A DNA stretch of 64,000 nt from Rhizobium esperanzae (GCF_014197615.1 NZ_JACIFY010000006.1:1-64000), one strand, 5' to 3'. Counted from the stretch's first letter, positions 30,463 to 38,979 are shown. A program made the numbers and translations. Notes: a model not told the origin generated them from the sequence alone.

Positions 30463-30511
30463 ATCCGGTTCTCCGTTCTGATTACATCAAGCGGAACGAA
30501 GGCGCGTGCCG

Positions 30512-30778
30512 CCCCCTCATCCGCCTGCCGGCACCTTTGCCTGGGTCGAGCCACCGGTCTCGACCCGTCCTTCGGACCCCCGCTGGGGAGAAGAGATTCG
30601 CGGCAGCGTCTGCGCCACCGCGAAACTTCTTTTTTTGCACGCTGCTGAACCGCGAACTCCCTCTTCTCCCCAACGGGGAGAAGATGCCCGAAGGGCAGAT
30701 GAGGGGGCGGAGCGAAGCGACGTCTTGAGCGATAGCGAAAGACAGCTCGCCCCTCCCTCGTTGGGGAGGGGCGAGCGG
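30512..30778. repeat. composite GC-rich palindromic repeat
   Basis: The 323-base gap between binding protein and permeases holds several inverted blocks, for example CTTCTCCCCAACGGGGAGAAG and CCCCTCCCTCGTTGGGGAGGGG, flanked by CATCCGCCTGCC and its inverse. It is the longest example of this element in the window. No gene is seen. Confidence 0.65.
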
Positions 30779-30785
30779 CAAGCGC

Positions 30786-32081
30786 TTAGGCCGCGATGAA
30801 CTCGTTCCAGCGGCGGACCATGTAGCGGTCCTCGTCCATGACAGAGTTCCAGCAGGCGACGGCGCCCATGCGGGCTTCGAAGGAACCGCCGTCGCGCACG
30901 GCGCCGGCCTTTTCCATGACCTTGCCTTCGGGCGAGAGGATATCGCCCTGCGCCGGCTTGCCTTCAATCCAGTAGCCCCATTCGTCGGCCGACATGAACT
31001 CTTTGGCGGTGTCCATGCAGGCGGAATAATAGCCCTGGCGATTGAGATAGCCGCCGACCCAGCCCGACGTGTACCAGTTGATGTATTCGTAAGCCGCATC
31101 GAGCTCGGCGCCCTTGAGGTGTGCGGCAAGGCCGAGGCCGCCGCCCCAGGCGCGGTAGCCTTCCTTGAGCGGCTGGAAGGTGCAGGCAATGCCCTTGGAG
31201 CGGACGGCGGCAACGGCCGGCGACCACATCGACTGGATGACGACTTCGCCCGATGCCATCAGGTTGACGCTTTCGTCGAACGACTTCCAGAAGGCGCGGA
31301 ACTGGCCGTCGCCCTTGGTCTTGATCAGAAACTCGATCGTCTTGTCGATCTCTTCCTTGGTCATGTTGCCCTTGTCGGCATATTTGATCTTGCCGGCGGC
31401 TTCCATGATCATCGCCGCATCCATGATGCCGATCGACGGAATGTTGAGGATCGCGGTCTTGCCCTTGAAGGCCGGATCGAGAATATCGGCCCAGCTGGTG
31501 ATCGGACGACCGGTCAAGTCGGGACGGATGCCGAGCGTGTCGGCATTGTAGATGGTGGGAACCATCGTCATCCACTGCGTCGGCTCCTTGGCGAATTTCT
31601 TGGAACCCTGCGCTTCGACGAAGCCGACCGTGTGCGGGGCCGTTCCCTGAGCGATGACGCTGTCCGCCTTGAGCTTGCCGTTGATGAACAGCGGCACGAT
31701 CTTGTCGTAATATTTCAGCTTTTTGACGTCCATCGGCTGCAGCACGCCTGTCGGGAACACCTTCTTGGCGATCCAGTATTCGACGTCGGCGATGTCGTAG
31801 CTGTCGGGCTGGGTGACGGCGCGCTGGGCGGCGGCGTCGGAATCGGTTGCCGTCATCTCCAGCGTGATGCCGAGATCGGCTTTGCACTTCTCGGCGATGG
31901 CATTGATGTTGGAAACGCCGGTGCCGAACTGGCGAAGCGTGATGTTCGTCTTTGCCCAGATGGTCGGAAAGCCGGTGATGGCGCCCGAGCCGGCAATGGC
32001 GCCGACGGCAGCAGCGCCCGTCTTCAAGAGCGTGCGGCGGGAAAGACCTTTGCCCGCCTTCGATGTCGTTTCAGTCGTCAT
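30786..32081 (-). CDS. ABC transporter substrate-binding protein, Tat-exported (PotD-like)
   Basis: A 431-residue binding protein with a twin-arginine signal (SRRTLLKTGAAAVGA), so it is probably exported folded. It belongs to the spermidine/putrescine-like class, with the SYDIADVEYWIAKK and YINWYTSGWVGGY segments. It lies second in the operon after the ATPase gene. The Tat signal and the adjacent racemase and flavin reductase make a substrate other than plain putrescine plausible. Confidence 0.85.
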   Translation of the reverse strand: MTTETTSKAGKGLSRRTLLKTGAAAVGAIAGSGAITGFPTIWAKTNITLRQFGTGVSNINAIAEKCKADLGITLEMTATDSDAAAQRAVTQPDSYDIADVEYWIAKKVFPTGVLQPMDVKKLKYYDKIVPLFINGKLKADSVIAQGTAPHTVGFVEAQGSKKFAKEPTQWMTMVPTIYNADTLGIRPDLTGRPITSWADILDPAFKGKTAILNIPSIGIMDAAMIMEAAGKIKYADKGNMTKEEIDKTIEFLIKTKGDGQFRAFWKSFDESVNLMASGEVVIQSMWSPAVAAVRSKGIACTFQPLKEGYRAWGGGLGLAAHLKGAELDAAYEYINWYTSGWVGGYLNRQGYYSACMDTAKEFMSADEWGYWIEGKPAQGDILSPEGKVMEKAGAVRDGGSFEARMGAVACWNSVMDEDRYMVRRWNEFIAA

Positions 32082-32132
32082 GTCAGTTCCCCTTTTTGTT
32101 GATGCGGAAGGATGGTTGTTGATGGTGATTGT

Positions 32133-33221
32133 TCATGCAGGAGATCGGCCGAGAAGCACGGCGTCCTCGAGCGCCCAGCTGAGCGAGACGGCATCGCCGA
32201 CTGAAACCGGCCGGGCGAAATAGTCGCCGTCGTCCGAGATGACGGTGAAGTCGTCGCTGCCGGCGCCGAGAACGGTGATTTTCACGGAAGAGCCGCGATA
32301 TTCGACATTGGAGACGATGCCGTTGAAGCCGAGCGTCCATTCGGTCGCCACCTGCAGGCGCACGCGATCGGTGCGGATACCGATATCGACAGCTTCGCCG
32401 ACCTCCCTGCCCTCGCCCCGCACGGAAAAGCTCTGCCCCTCCGGCACGGTCATGACCAGCACGCCGTTTTCGCTCGATGTCACCCGGCCGGAAAGCACGT
32501 TGTGATCGCCCATGAAGCGGGCGACGAAGGCGGTGGCCGGCTTCTCGAAAACCTCGCGCGGGGCCGCCGCCTGCTCGATCCGGCCGTCATTCATGATGAC
32601 CATGATATCGGCGAGCGCCATCGCCTCTTCCTGGCTGTGGGTGACGTGGACGAAGGTGATGCCGAGCGATTTCTGCAGTTTCTTCAGTTCGGCGCGCATG
32701 CGGATCTTCAGGAACGGATCGAGCGCCGACAGCGGCTCGTCGAGCAGCAACGCTTCGGGATCGGTGATCAAAGCACGCGCCAGCGCCACGCGTTGCTGCT
32801 GGCCGCCGGAAAGCTGGGCCGGCCGCCGGTTGGCATAGGGCTCCATCTGCATCAGCTTCAGCATTTCGAGCGCCTTGGCGCGGCGCTCCGCCTTGTCGAC
32901 GCCCTTCATCTTTAGGCTGAAGGCGACATTGTCGATCAGGTCGAGATGCGGAAACAGCGCATAGGACTGGAACATCATCGCCGTGCCGCGCCTGGCCGGC
33001 GGAAAATCGGTGACGACTGTTCTGCCAAGCCGGATATCGCCCGACGAAATGCTCTCATGGCCGGCGATCATGCGCAGCGTCGAGGTCTTGCCGCAGCCGG
33101 ACGGGCCGAGGAAGCAGCAATAGGAGCCGGCCGGAATCTTCAGGCTGATCGCCTGGACCGCGGTCGTCGCCCCATAGACCTTCGAAACGGATACTAAATC
33201 GATCTCTGCCGCTTTCGACAT
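32133..33221 (-). CDS. polyamine-type ABC transporter ATPase (PotA type)
   Basis: About 362 residues. Walker [10 protein letters not shown], signature [15 protein letters not shown], Walker [13 protein letters not shown] and a C-terminal TOBE domain are all seen. Two adjacent ATG codons (33224 and 33221) follow GGGGAAGG; the second gives better spacing. It heads the importer operon and is divergent from the GntR/FCD regulator. Confidence 0.88.
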   Translation of the reverse strand: MSKAAEIDLVSVSKVYGATTAVQAISLKIPAGSYCCFLGPSGCGKTSTLRMIAGHESISSGDIRLGRTVVTDFPPARRGTAMMFQSYALFPHLDLIDNVAFSLKMKGVDKAERRAKALEMLKLMQMEPYANRRPAQLSGGQQQRVALARALITDPEALLLDEPLSALDPFLKIRMRAELKKLQKSLGITFVHVTHSQEEAMALADIMVIMNDGRIEQAAAPREVFEKPATAFVARFMGDHNVLSGRVTSSENGVLVMTVPEGQSFSVRGEGREVGEAVDIGIRTDRVRLQVATEWTLGFNGIVSNVEYRGSSVKITVLGAGSDDFTVISDDGDYFARPVSVGDAVSLSWALEDAVLLGRSPA

Positions 33222-33373
33222 CATGCCTTCCCCTGTTCGGACAAGGCGATGCATCTCCCGTGCCAATTCGGCAGGCTAGTAATAACCCATTGTGAATAAA
33301 GGATTTTACCGGCGACGAATGCCAGCGGGCAAATTATGGGCACAGCGATGTCTGCACATGATTTAGGCTATTG

Positions 33374-33403
33374 TCTGCAATTAAAGCAGATGATCGTATA
33401 CAA
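33374..33403. promoter_or_regulatory. candidate GntR/FCD operator
   Basis: In the 268-base divergent spacer an inverted repeat TCTGC/GCAGA (33374-33378 and 33386-33390) is followed by the palindrome core GTATAC within TCGTATACAA (33394-33403). FCD-type GntR proteins often bind short GTATAC-centred palindromes. The site fits control of both the importer operon and the regulator. Confidence 0.4.
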
Positions 33404-33489
33404 TTCATTCGGCGCTTCGAGCACAAATTCCGTTTAACTTTTGCCTGGAAGCCGGATATGGTTTGCCGATCATCAGGAAATCGATTTTC

Positions 33490-34200
33490 ATGAAATCCGC
33501 CGCCAAGGCCACGCAGGCCGAAGACTCCGCCGAAACCAGCACACAACTGATCCGTGATTCCATCCGCGAAGCAATCGTCGAGCGCAGACTTTCGCCCGGC
33601 ACAAAGCTCTCGGAAAACGATGTCGGCAATCTCTTCAATGTCAGCCGCACGCTTGCCCGGGCGGCGCTGCAGGCGCTCTCTTATGAAGGCCTCGTCAGCG
33701 TCGCGAAAAACCGCGGCGCCTTCGTCGCCTATCCCTCGCCCGATGAGGCCCGCCAGATCTTTGCCGCCCGCCGCCTGGTCGAGCCCGGCATACTGCGCGA
33801 GGCGGCGGCGCGGATCACCGCCGATGACATCAGCCAATTGAAACAGCTTCTGCTGGAGGAAGGCCGCCTGATGAGCGAACGCGGCCAGACGGCGCGGCGC
33901 GCCGAGATCAAGGCATCCGGCGATTTCCATCTGAGGCTGGCGGAGATCTCCGGCAATGCGATCATGCAGCGCTTCATGGAAGAGCTCGTTGCCCGCTCGT
34001 CGCTGGTGATTGCGCTTTACGGCCAGTCGACCGTATCGAGCTGCGGCCACTCCGAACATGGCGACATCATTGCGGCGATCGAAGGCGACGACCTCGACCG
34101 CGCCTGCCGGCTGATGCTGCATCACATCGCGCATATCGAGGCCGATCTCGACCTGCGCGAACGCAAGAGCCTCGGCCTCAAGGAAGCCTTCGAGCTCTGA
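33490..34200 (+). CDS. GntR family regulator (FadR/FCD subfamily)
   Basis: A 236-residue regulator with an N-terminal winged helix (LFNVSRTLARAALQALSYEGL) and an FCD effector-binding domain containing the metal-type histidines (GDFHLRLAE, HSEHGDIIAAI, MLHHIAHIE). ATG at 33490 with AGGAAA upstream is preferred to a TTG at 33463. Its divergent position makes it the likely regulator of the racemase/flavin-reductase importer operon. Confidence 0.85.
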   Translation: MKSAAKATQAEDSAETSTQLIRDSIREAIVERRLSPGTKLSENDVGNLFNVSRTLARAALQALSYEGLVSVAKNRGAFVAYPSPDEARQIFAARRLVEPGILREAAARITADDISQLKQLLLEEGRLMSERGQTARRAEIKASGDFHLRLAEISGNAIMQRFMEELVARSSLVIALYGQSTVSSCGHSEHGDIIAAIEGDDLDRACRLMLHHIAHIEADLDLRERKSLGLKEAFEL

Positions 34201-34265
34201 ATACCTAAAAGACAGGCGCAGCTTTCCCCGCCCCACAGGACCGATTCAAGCGGAAACTGCGAGGA

Positions 34266-34688
34266 TTACCAGGGCGTCTTCTTCGGCAGCATCTCGAAGG
34301 CCGCGAATATTTCCTCCGCGCCCATCGGCTCGCTGGAGCGCAGCTTCACCGTTCCGTCACGCCCGACCAGGATCAGCCCGAACTCGCCGGACGGCGGCCC
34401 CTGCAGCCGCTCTCTGATATCGTCGGCATCGAGGTCCCAGTCGTCGTCGAACAGCGCAAACGCGCCGCCACCGGCAATGCTGAACACCTCGACGTCTTCC
34501 TCGATGAGGCGCATATGCGCCTTGCGCAGCCATTCATCCTGAATGACGGCGCGGTCGTCCTGTGCGTCGGCGAAGATGATCAGGACCCGCTTCCTGTCGC
34601 GAAACTGCTCGAGCGATTGCGGGAGCTGAGGCTCGCGCCGGGGTGTGCCGATGAGTTCATGAACGATGGATTTCAGCATGGCATTCAT
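34266..34688 (-). CDS. DUF4174 protein
   Basis: A 140-residue protein of the DUF4174 family, which has a thioredoxin-like appearance without a CxxC pair. Conserved parts include KRVLIIFADAQDD and GLILVGRDGTVKLR. A perfect EcfG-type promoter lies 42 bases ahead of the start, so it is probably induced by the general stress response. Molecular role unknown. Confidence 0.75.
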   Translation of the reverse strand: MNAMLKSIVHELIGTPRREPQLPQSLEQFRDRKRVLIIFADAQDDRAVIQDEWLRKAHMRLIEEDVEVFSIAGGGAFALFDDDWDLDADDIRERLQGPPSGEFGLILVGRDGTVKLRSSEPMGAEEIFAAFEMLPKKTPW

Positions 34689-34729
34689 TCCTCGCCCGTC
34701 ACTGGCGGCGGGCTGTGCATGCCGGATTA

Positions 34730-34754
34730 AACGGCTGGGAATGAGCGAGGTTCC
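34730..34754 (-). promoter_or_regulatory. EcfG (general stress sigma) promoter
   Basis: On the minus strand this reads GGAAC, a 16-base spacer, then CGTT, an exact match to the consensus of alphaproteobacterial general-stress ECF sigma factors. It points at the DUF4174 gene. Confidence 0.7.
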
Positions 34755-34802
34755 GCCGGGAAGCGGAAAAGGATCGCAGCCTTGGCCGCGATCCTTATCC
34801 CG

Positions 34803-35186
34803 TCAGTCGCGGTTCTGCTCTTCGGCCGCGTGGGCCGAAACGGCGACGAGATCGGCCGTGCCATTGGCAAGAAGGCGCTTGCGCACCAGCACGCGCATGA
34901 CGCGCGCCGCCGTCGAGAAGGTCATCTGGTCGAGCGGGCCTTCGCCCTCCCACGGCTTGGTCAGCCTTTCGGTGACGGCGCCGACGATATTCATCGGCAC
35001 GATGTCGGTGCATGTACGCATGGCTTCGAAAACGAAGCTGATGGGGATGACCCGTCCTTCGTGAGTGACGATCGGCTCGGTCAATTCGCTGTCCCATTCT
35101 TCGAAGGCATAGAGCGCTTCGCGAAACAGCTGCTGGAGGTTGAACGGCGCGTGGCCGTCATGAAGTGGCGGCAGGGCATTCATCAT
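34803..35186 (-). CDS. conserved hypothetical protein
   Basis: A 127-residue soluble protein with no recognised domain. It is acidic in its first half (ALYAFEEWDSELTEPIV) and ends with a basic RKRLL segment. ATG at 35186 is chosen because GAGGAG lies six bases upstream. It sits in a cluster of stress-type small genes, but no EcfG motif was found directly in front of it. Confidence 0.65.
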   Translation of the reverse strand: MMNALPPLHDGHAPFNLQQLFREALYAFEEWDSELTEPIVTHEGRVIPISFVFEAMRTCTDIVPMNIVGAVTERLTKPWEGEGPLDQMTFSTAARVMRVLVRKRLLANGTADLVAVSAHAAEEQNRD

Positions 35187-35470
35187 GTCTGTCTCCTCTT
35201 GATGGGTGGAAGCCAAAGTCCTCCGGTATCGGTCGCGCCTACGCGGGGAACGAGCGATTTGCTGCCCCTGCGAACCGATTAACACGATTGATTCTATAGA
35301 GTAACGCGCCGGGGTAAAGCCCATTTATCGGCCACCACGGAAGCGAATTCCATAACGCCCTGATATTTCAACGTGTTTTAGTTGAAATTTTCTCAGCGAC
35401 CATCGTTCCGGAAAATCTATGCCGCCGGATACCGGTGGTGCGACCAGGCGAAAAAACGCTGAAAATTCAC

Positions 35471-35495
35471 GGAACCTTTATCGCGGTAATCTGTT
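35471..35495 (+). promoter_or_regulatory. EcfG-like promoter
   Basis: GGAAC, a 16-base spacer and TGTT (consensus CGTT) lie 40 bases ahead of the start at 35535. The rest of the gap 35187-35470 shows no gene or clear repeat. Confidence 0.55.
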
Positions 35496-35534
35496 TTGTT
35501 CTCATAATCGCAAAACAGTCTGGGGTTACCACCA

Positions 35535-35750
35535 ATGACGCAAATCCGAGAGCCGGAGCGCCGAAGCAGGATCCTGCGCGGCCGCCCCTATAGTCTTGAT
35601 GAATTCGCCTCCAAATATGGCCTGGGCGGAGAACAGGCCGAGAGCCTCTTCACCCGGTTCGGGCCCTCTTCGATCGAGCTCGACCTGCTCATGGCGGCCA
35701 AGCGCCGTTCGCCGGTTTTGCAGAACAAAATTGCTGAAGAACGCCTTTGA
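35535..35750 (+). CDS. small conserved hypothetical protein
   Basis: A 71-residue protein rich in arginine at the N-terminus (REPERRSRILRGRPYSLDEFA). It shows no recognised domain, although the central helix-turn-like part (SLDEFASKYGLGGEQAESLF) could be a small HTH. It follows an EcfG-like promoter and is 17 bases ahead of the DUF2934 gene, so the two are likely one stress operon. Confidence 0.6.
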   Translation: MTQIREPERRSRILRGRPYSLDEFASKYGLGGEQAESLFTRFGPSSIELDLLMAAKRRSPVLQNKIAEERL

Positions 35751-35766
35751 AGAATGGAACGAATAG

Positions 35767-36006
35767 ATGAGCAGCCGACGTCACGAATGGATCAGCAAAA
35801 GAGCTTATTCGATCTGGGAAGAACAGGGCCGCCCCCACGGCCGTGACGATGATCACTGGCGCCAGGCCGTTGCCGAGCGCGATGAGTTGGAGCGCACGCA
35901 GGCCTCTTCCGACGGGCGCGAGGTGCTGGTGAAATTTCGCCCGAAGCCGCAACGGCCCGAAATACCGCGCGACGGCTGGCTCAACCCTTCGACAAAGGTC
36001 GGCTGA
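35767..36006 (+). CDS. DUF2934 protein
   Basis: A 79-residue protein with the DUF2934 motif (AYSIWEEQGRPHGRDDDHW). Such proteins are common in rhizobia and often stress-regulated; their activity is unknown. Second gene of the EcfG-linked pair. Confidence 0.75.
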   Translation: MSSRRHEWISKRAYSIWEEQGRPHGRDDDHWRQAVAERDELERTQASSDGREVLVKFRPKPQRPEIPRDGWLNPSTKVG

Positions 36007-36426
36007 CCCGTCAGTGGCCAACCTCGTCCTTCGAGGCCCCTGCGGGGCACCTCATCAGGATGGGAGGCGGAGAGAGGGCGCGACTTCCCTCATCCGAGAG
36101 CGGAGATAGCGCGGGCCTGCCTGCCGCAAGAGAGCGAGAAAGCGGCCGCAATGGCACAGTGTAAACCGCCACCGCTCCCATTAGAAACGCTTGATCAAGC
36201 ATATCGGCATAAATCCAGGGGATAAGCGCTTTCTGCTGCCCCTGCCCGCGACATTGCCGCTCGACACTCTCCTTGCAAAATCGGAAACGGATGAGACTGA
36301 AAAACGTGTTCGTTCGCGCGCACGGATTTCATCTCGCCGCCAGGCGCGCCGCAGCATCGATTCCGATGCCCCGGCCGATCCTGTTTACATTGGGGAAAAG
36401 CCTGAAACCCGCCGGGGCGGGCCGTG
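36007..36426. other. gene-free region
   Basis: Some 420 bases without a supported gene. A repeat-like inverted block (TCGTCCTTCGAGG...CCTCATCAGGATG, about 36025-36062) of a kind common between rhizobial genes lies near the left end. The reading frames present are antisense or lack a ribosome site. Confidence 0.5.
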
Positions 36427-36621
36427 TCAGAAGACCTTGAGTTCAGTGCAAAGCGTCCGGTGGACCTCTGTCCAGAACAGTGCCAGCGGGCTGTCTCCGT
36501 TGCGTTCGGCAACGAGGGCGCGGATCAGCGCTTCGGAGCCCGCCATGTCCTGCCAACTGGATTTCAGGCCCTTGGCGGCCTGTTGGCATTCGGCAATCTC
36601 GAATGGTCTCTTGCTGTCCAT
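36427..36621 (-). CDS. small hypothetical protein divergent from cinR
   Basis: A 64-residue protein with GAGGAG about seven bases before its ATG. Two cysteines (ECQQ and TLCTEL) and an alanine-rich middle are the only notable features. It is divergent from cinR across a 123-base spacer that carries a near-perfect palindrome, so it may be co-regulated with quorum sensing. Function unknown. Confidence 0.55.
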   Translation of the reverse strand: MDSKRPFEIAECQQAAKGLKSSWQDMAGSEALIRALVAERNGDSPLALFWTEVHRTLCTELKVF

Positions 36622-36670
36622 ATGAGGTCTCCTCGTGAAAGGCGCTAGCAGGCGGAGCCGGGATTGTCAT

Positions 36671-36688
36671 TCCCCGCATATGTGGGGA
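36671..36688. promoter_or_regulatory. 18-bp near-palindrome between cinR and the divergent small gene
   Basis: TCCCCGCATATGTGGGGA is symmetric at 16 of 18 positions. It lies 56 bases before the cinR start and 50 bases before the divergent start, a position suited to a shared operator. Confidence 0.5.
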
Positions 36689-36744
36689 TGCCTTGTATTT
36701 GTGACGGTCCTCACGGTAGGATTGAGGGAACTGGGGCAGTGGAA

Positions 36745-37470
36745 ATGATCGAGAATACCTATAGCGAAAAGTTCGAACCCGCATTCGAACAGATCAAGGC
36801 CGCGGCCAATGTGGATGGCGCCATCCGCATTCTGCAGGCGGAATATGGCCTCGATTTCGTCACCTACCACCTCGCCCAGACGATCGCGAGCAAGATCGAT
36901 TCGCCCTTCGTGCGCACCACCTATCCGGATGCCTGGGTCTCGCGCTATCTCTTGAACAGCTATGTGAAGGTCGACCCGATCGTCAAGCAGGGTTTCGAAC
37001 GCCAGCTGCCTTTCGACTGGAGCGAGGTCGAGCCGACGCCGGAGGCCTATGCCATGCTGGTCGACGCCCAGAAGCACGGCATTGGCGGCAATGGCTATTC
37101 CATTCCCGTCGCCGACAAGGCGCAGCGCCGCGCGCTTCTGTCGGTGAATGCCCGCATCCCGGTCGACGAATGGACCGAGCTCGTCCGCCGCTGCCGCAAC
37201 GAATGGATCGAGATCGCCCATCTGATCCATCGCAAGGCCGTCTATGAGTTGCACGGCGAGAACGATCCGGTGCCCGCCCTGTCGCCGCGCGAAATCGAGT
37301 GTCTGCACTGGACCGCACTCGGCAAGGATTACAAGGATATCTCGGTCATCCTCGGCATATCCGAACACACGACGCGCGATTATCTGAAGACTGCCCGCTT
37401 CAAGCTCGGCTGCGCCACGATCTCGGCGGCCGCCTCGCGGGCCGTGCAGTTGCGCATCATCAATCCCTGA
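36745..37470 (+). CDS. cinR: LuxR-type quorum-sensing regulator CinR
   Basis: A 241-residue LuxR-family regulator that binds an acyl-homoserine lactone and activates cinI. The autoinducer domain keeps the invariant residues W64, Y68, D77, P78, W92 and a glycine at 115. The C-terminal HTH runs from [11 protein letters not shown] to [14 protein letters not shown] at 36745 is chosen, giving the usual length; a longer frame from 36664 crosses the upstream palindrome. cinI follows after 167 bases with its own control site. Confidence 0.9.
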   Translation: MIENTYSEKFEPAFEQIKAAANVDGAIRILQAEYGLDFVTYHLAQTIASKIDSPFVRTTYPDAWVSRYLLNSYVKVDPIVKQGFERQLPFDWSEVEPTPEAYAMLVDAQKHGIGGNGYSIPVADKAQRRALLSVNARIPVDEWTELVRRCRNEWIEIAHLIHRKAVYELHGENDPVPALSPREIECLHWTALGKDYKDISVILGISEHTTRDYLKTARFKLGCATISAAASRAVQLRIINP

Positions 37471-37542
37471 AGCTCTTCATTCCAACGCATGTGGTTATCC
37501 CGGAACGCTGCACACGTCCGGGGCGAGATGCGTCGATTCCCA

Positions 37543-37560
37543 CCCCCTCATCTGAGGGGG
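37543..37560 (+). promoter_or_regulatory. lux-box-like inverted repeat before cinI
   Basis: CCCCCTCA-TC-TGAGGGGG is a perfect 8+8 inverted repeat; a further half-site CTATCTGAGGG follows at about 37561-37571. It lies 78 bases ahead of the cinI start and is the natural CinR target. Confidence 0.65.
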
Positions 37561-37637
37561 CCTATCTGAGGGAATTTCCGATCCGGCCAGCCTGAACCAT
37601 TCTGCCTTCCACGGACTTGCAAACGCTGGAGGGCAAA

Positions 37638-38303
37638 ATGTTCGCTATCATTCAGGCACATGAGTATCAAAAATACGCTGCCGTACTCGACCAGATGTTT
37701 CGCCTGCGCAAGAAGGTTTTCGCCGATACGCTCGGCTGGGATGTTCCGGTCGTCGGTCCCTATGAACGCGACAGCTACGATGCGCTGGCGCCCGCCTATC
37801 TCGTCTGGTGCAACGACAGCCGCACCCGTCTTTACGGCGGCATGCGCCTGATGCCGACGACCGGCCCCACCCTTCTCTACGATGTCTTCCGCGAGACGTT
37901 CCCGGCCGCCGCCGATCTCATTGCGCCGGGCATCTGGGAAGGCACGCGCATGTGCATCGACGAGGAGGCGATCGCCCGGGATTTCCCCCATATCGATGCC
38001 GGCCGCGCCTTCTCGATGATGCTGCTTGCGCTGTGCGAATGCGCGCTGGACCACGGCATCCATACGATGATTTCCAACTACGAACCCTATCTCAAGCGCG
38101 TCTACAAACGCGCCGGCGCCGAAGTGGAAGAACTCGGCCGCGCAGACGGCTACGGCAAGTATCCCGTCTGCTGCGGCGCCTTCGAAGTATCGGACCGCGT
38201 GCTGCGCAAGATGCGCGACGCTCTCGGCCTGACCCTACCCCTTTATATCAGACACGTGCCGGCCCGTTCGGTCGTGACCCAATTCCTGGAGATGGCAGCA
38301 TGA
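37638..38303 (+). CDS. cinI: acyl-homoserine lactone synthase CinI
   Basis: A 221-residue LuxI-family synthase that makes an acyl-homoserine lactone from S-adenosylmethionine and acyl-ACP. In R. leguminosarum CinI makes N-(3-hydroxy-7-cis-tetradecenoyl)-homoserine lactone. All invariant LuxI residues are present: R24, F28, W34, D45, D48, R70, F84, E101 and R104. GGAGGG precedes the ATG at 37638. Its stop overlaps the start of cinS. Confidence 0.93.
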   Translation: MFAIIQAHEYQKYAAVLDQMFRLRKKVFADTLGWDVPVVGPYERDSYDALAPAYLVWCNDSRTRLYGGMRLMPTTGPTLLYDVFRETFPAAADLIAPGIWEGTRMCIDEEAIARDFPHIDAGRAFSMMLLALCECALDHGIHTMISNYEPYLKRVYKRAGAEVEELGRADGYGKYPVCCGAFEVSDRVLRKMRDALGLTLPLYIRHVPARSVVTQFLEMAA

Positions 38304-38491
38304 AACGCCTCGTTGAAACCGCAACACAGAAAGACATCGGCACGCTGGAGCGTCATGTGCTCGCATCCCGCGACATCGCCACTGAGATAGGGGACCCCTT
38401 CCTCTCCTATCTCCTCTCGATGGCCCTGTTCACGATCTACGAAAAGAAGGCTCATCACGAGAACGAGGCGCTGAAGAGCAGCTTCGGCTGA
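38300..38491 (+). CDS. cinS: small anti-repressor CinS
   Basis: A 63-residue protein whose start overlaps the cinI stop (ATGA), so it is translated with cinI. In R. leguminosarum, CinS is a small protein co-transcribed with cinI that binds and inhibits the repressor PraR, linking CinI to the RhiR and RaiR systems. Position, size and the helical character (DPFLSYLLSMALFTIYEKKA) fit that protein. Identification rests on context and recall, not on a search. Confidence 0.8.
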   Translation: MKRLVETATQKDIGTLERHVLASRDIATEIGDPFLSYLLSMALFTIYEKKAHHENEALKSSFG

Positions 38492-38541
38492 GGGCGCGAC
38501 CCCCTCCGCTGCACCCGAAGACGAGCATGTCCCGGCGCCTC

Positions 38542-38583
38542 GCGCGCAGCCGCAAAACCAGTCCCCGTTTTGCGGCTGCGCGC
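38542..38583. terminator. 17-bp perfect hairpin between convergent genes
   Basis: Arms 38542-38558 and 38567-38583 are exact inverse complements (17 bp) around an 8-base loop. AAAAC/GTTTT pairs lie at the loop end. It separates cinS from the convergent response regulator and could terminate both. Confidence 0.65.
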
Positions 38584-38610
38584 CCCTGTCATGTCAGCAG
38601 GGCATCACCC

Positions 38611-38979
38611 TCACGTCATCAGCGAATTGATGGTCGAGATCAGCGCATCGTGCATATAGGGCTTCGGCAGGAAGGCAGTGTTGGCCGGCAGCGCCATCGG
38701 GTCGAGCTGCACCATGCCCGAGGTGATGATGATGCCGATATTCGGCCGCATCGCCCTCACCCGCTTGGCAAGCTGAATACCGTCCATGGAACCCGCCATG
38801 TTGACGTCGGTGAACAGGATATCGACATCCTGCCTGCCCTTCAGCACCACCAGCGCCTCATCGGCATTCGCCGCTTCCAGCGCCACATGGCCGACATCTT
38901 CCAGCACATCGAGGATATTGAACCGGATCACCGGCTCATCCTCGACGACCAGCACCACGGCACTGTTCAAACCCACCAT
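38611..38979 (-). CDS. single-domain response regulator (CheY-like)
   Basis: A 122-residue receiver domain without an output domain. The acidic pocket (VVEDEP), the phosphoacceptor aspartate in LFTDVNM and the lysine in FLPKPY are present. The ATG at 38979 is used. No histidine kinase is adjacent, so the partner is unknown; such proteins in rhizobia often join multistep phosphorelays. Confidence 0.87.
   Translation of the reverse strand: MVGLNSAVVLVVEDEPVIRFNILDVLEDVGHVALEAANADEALVVLKGRQDVDILFTDVNMAGSMDGIQLAKRVRAMRPNIGIIITSGMVQLDPMALPANTAFLPKPYMHDALISTINSLMT

Noticed and set aside
36191..36625. A 144-codon plus-strand gene ahead of cinR
   Set aside because: It is antisense to the small gene at 36427-36621 and lacks a plausible start region.
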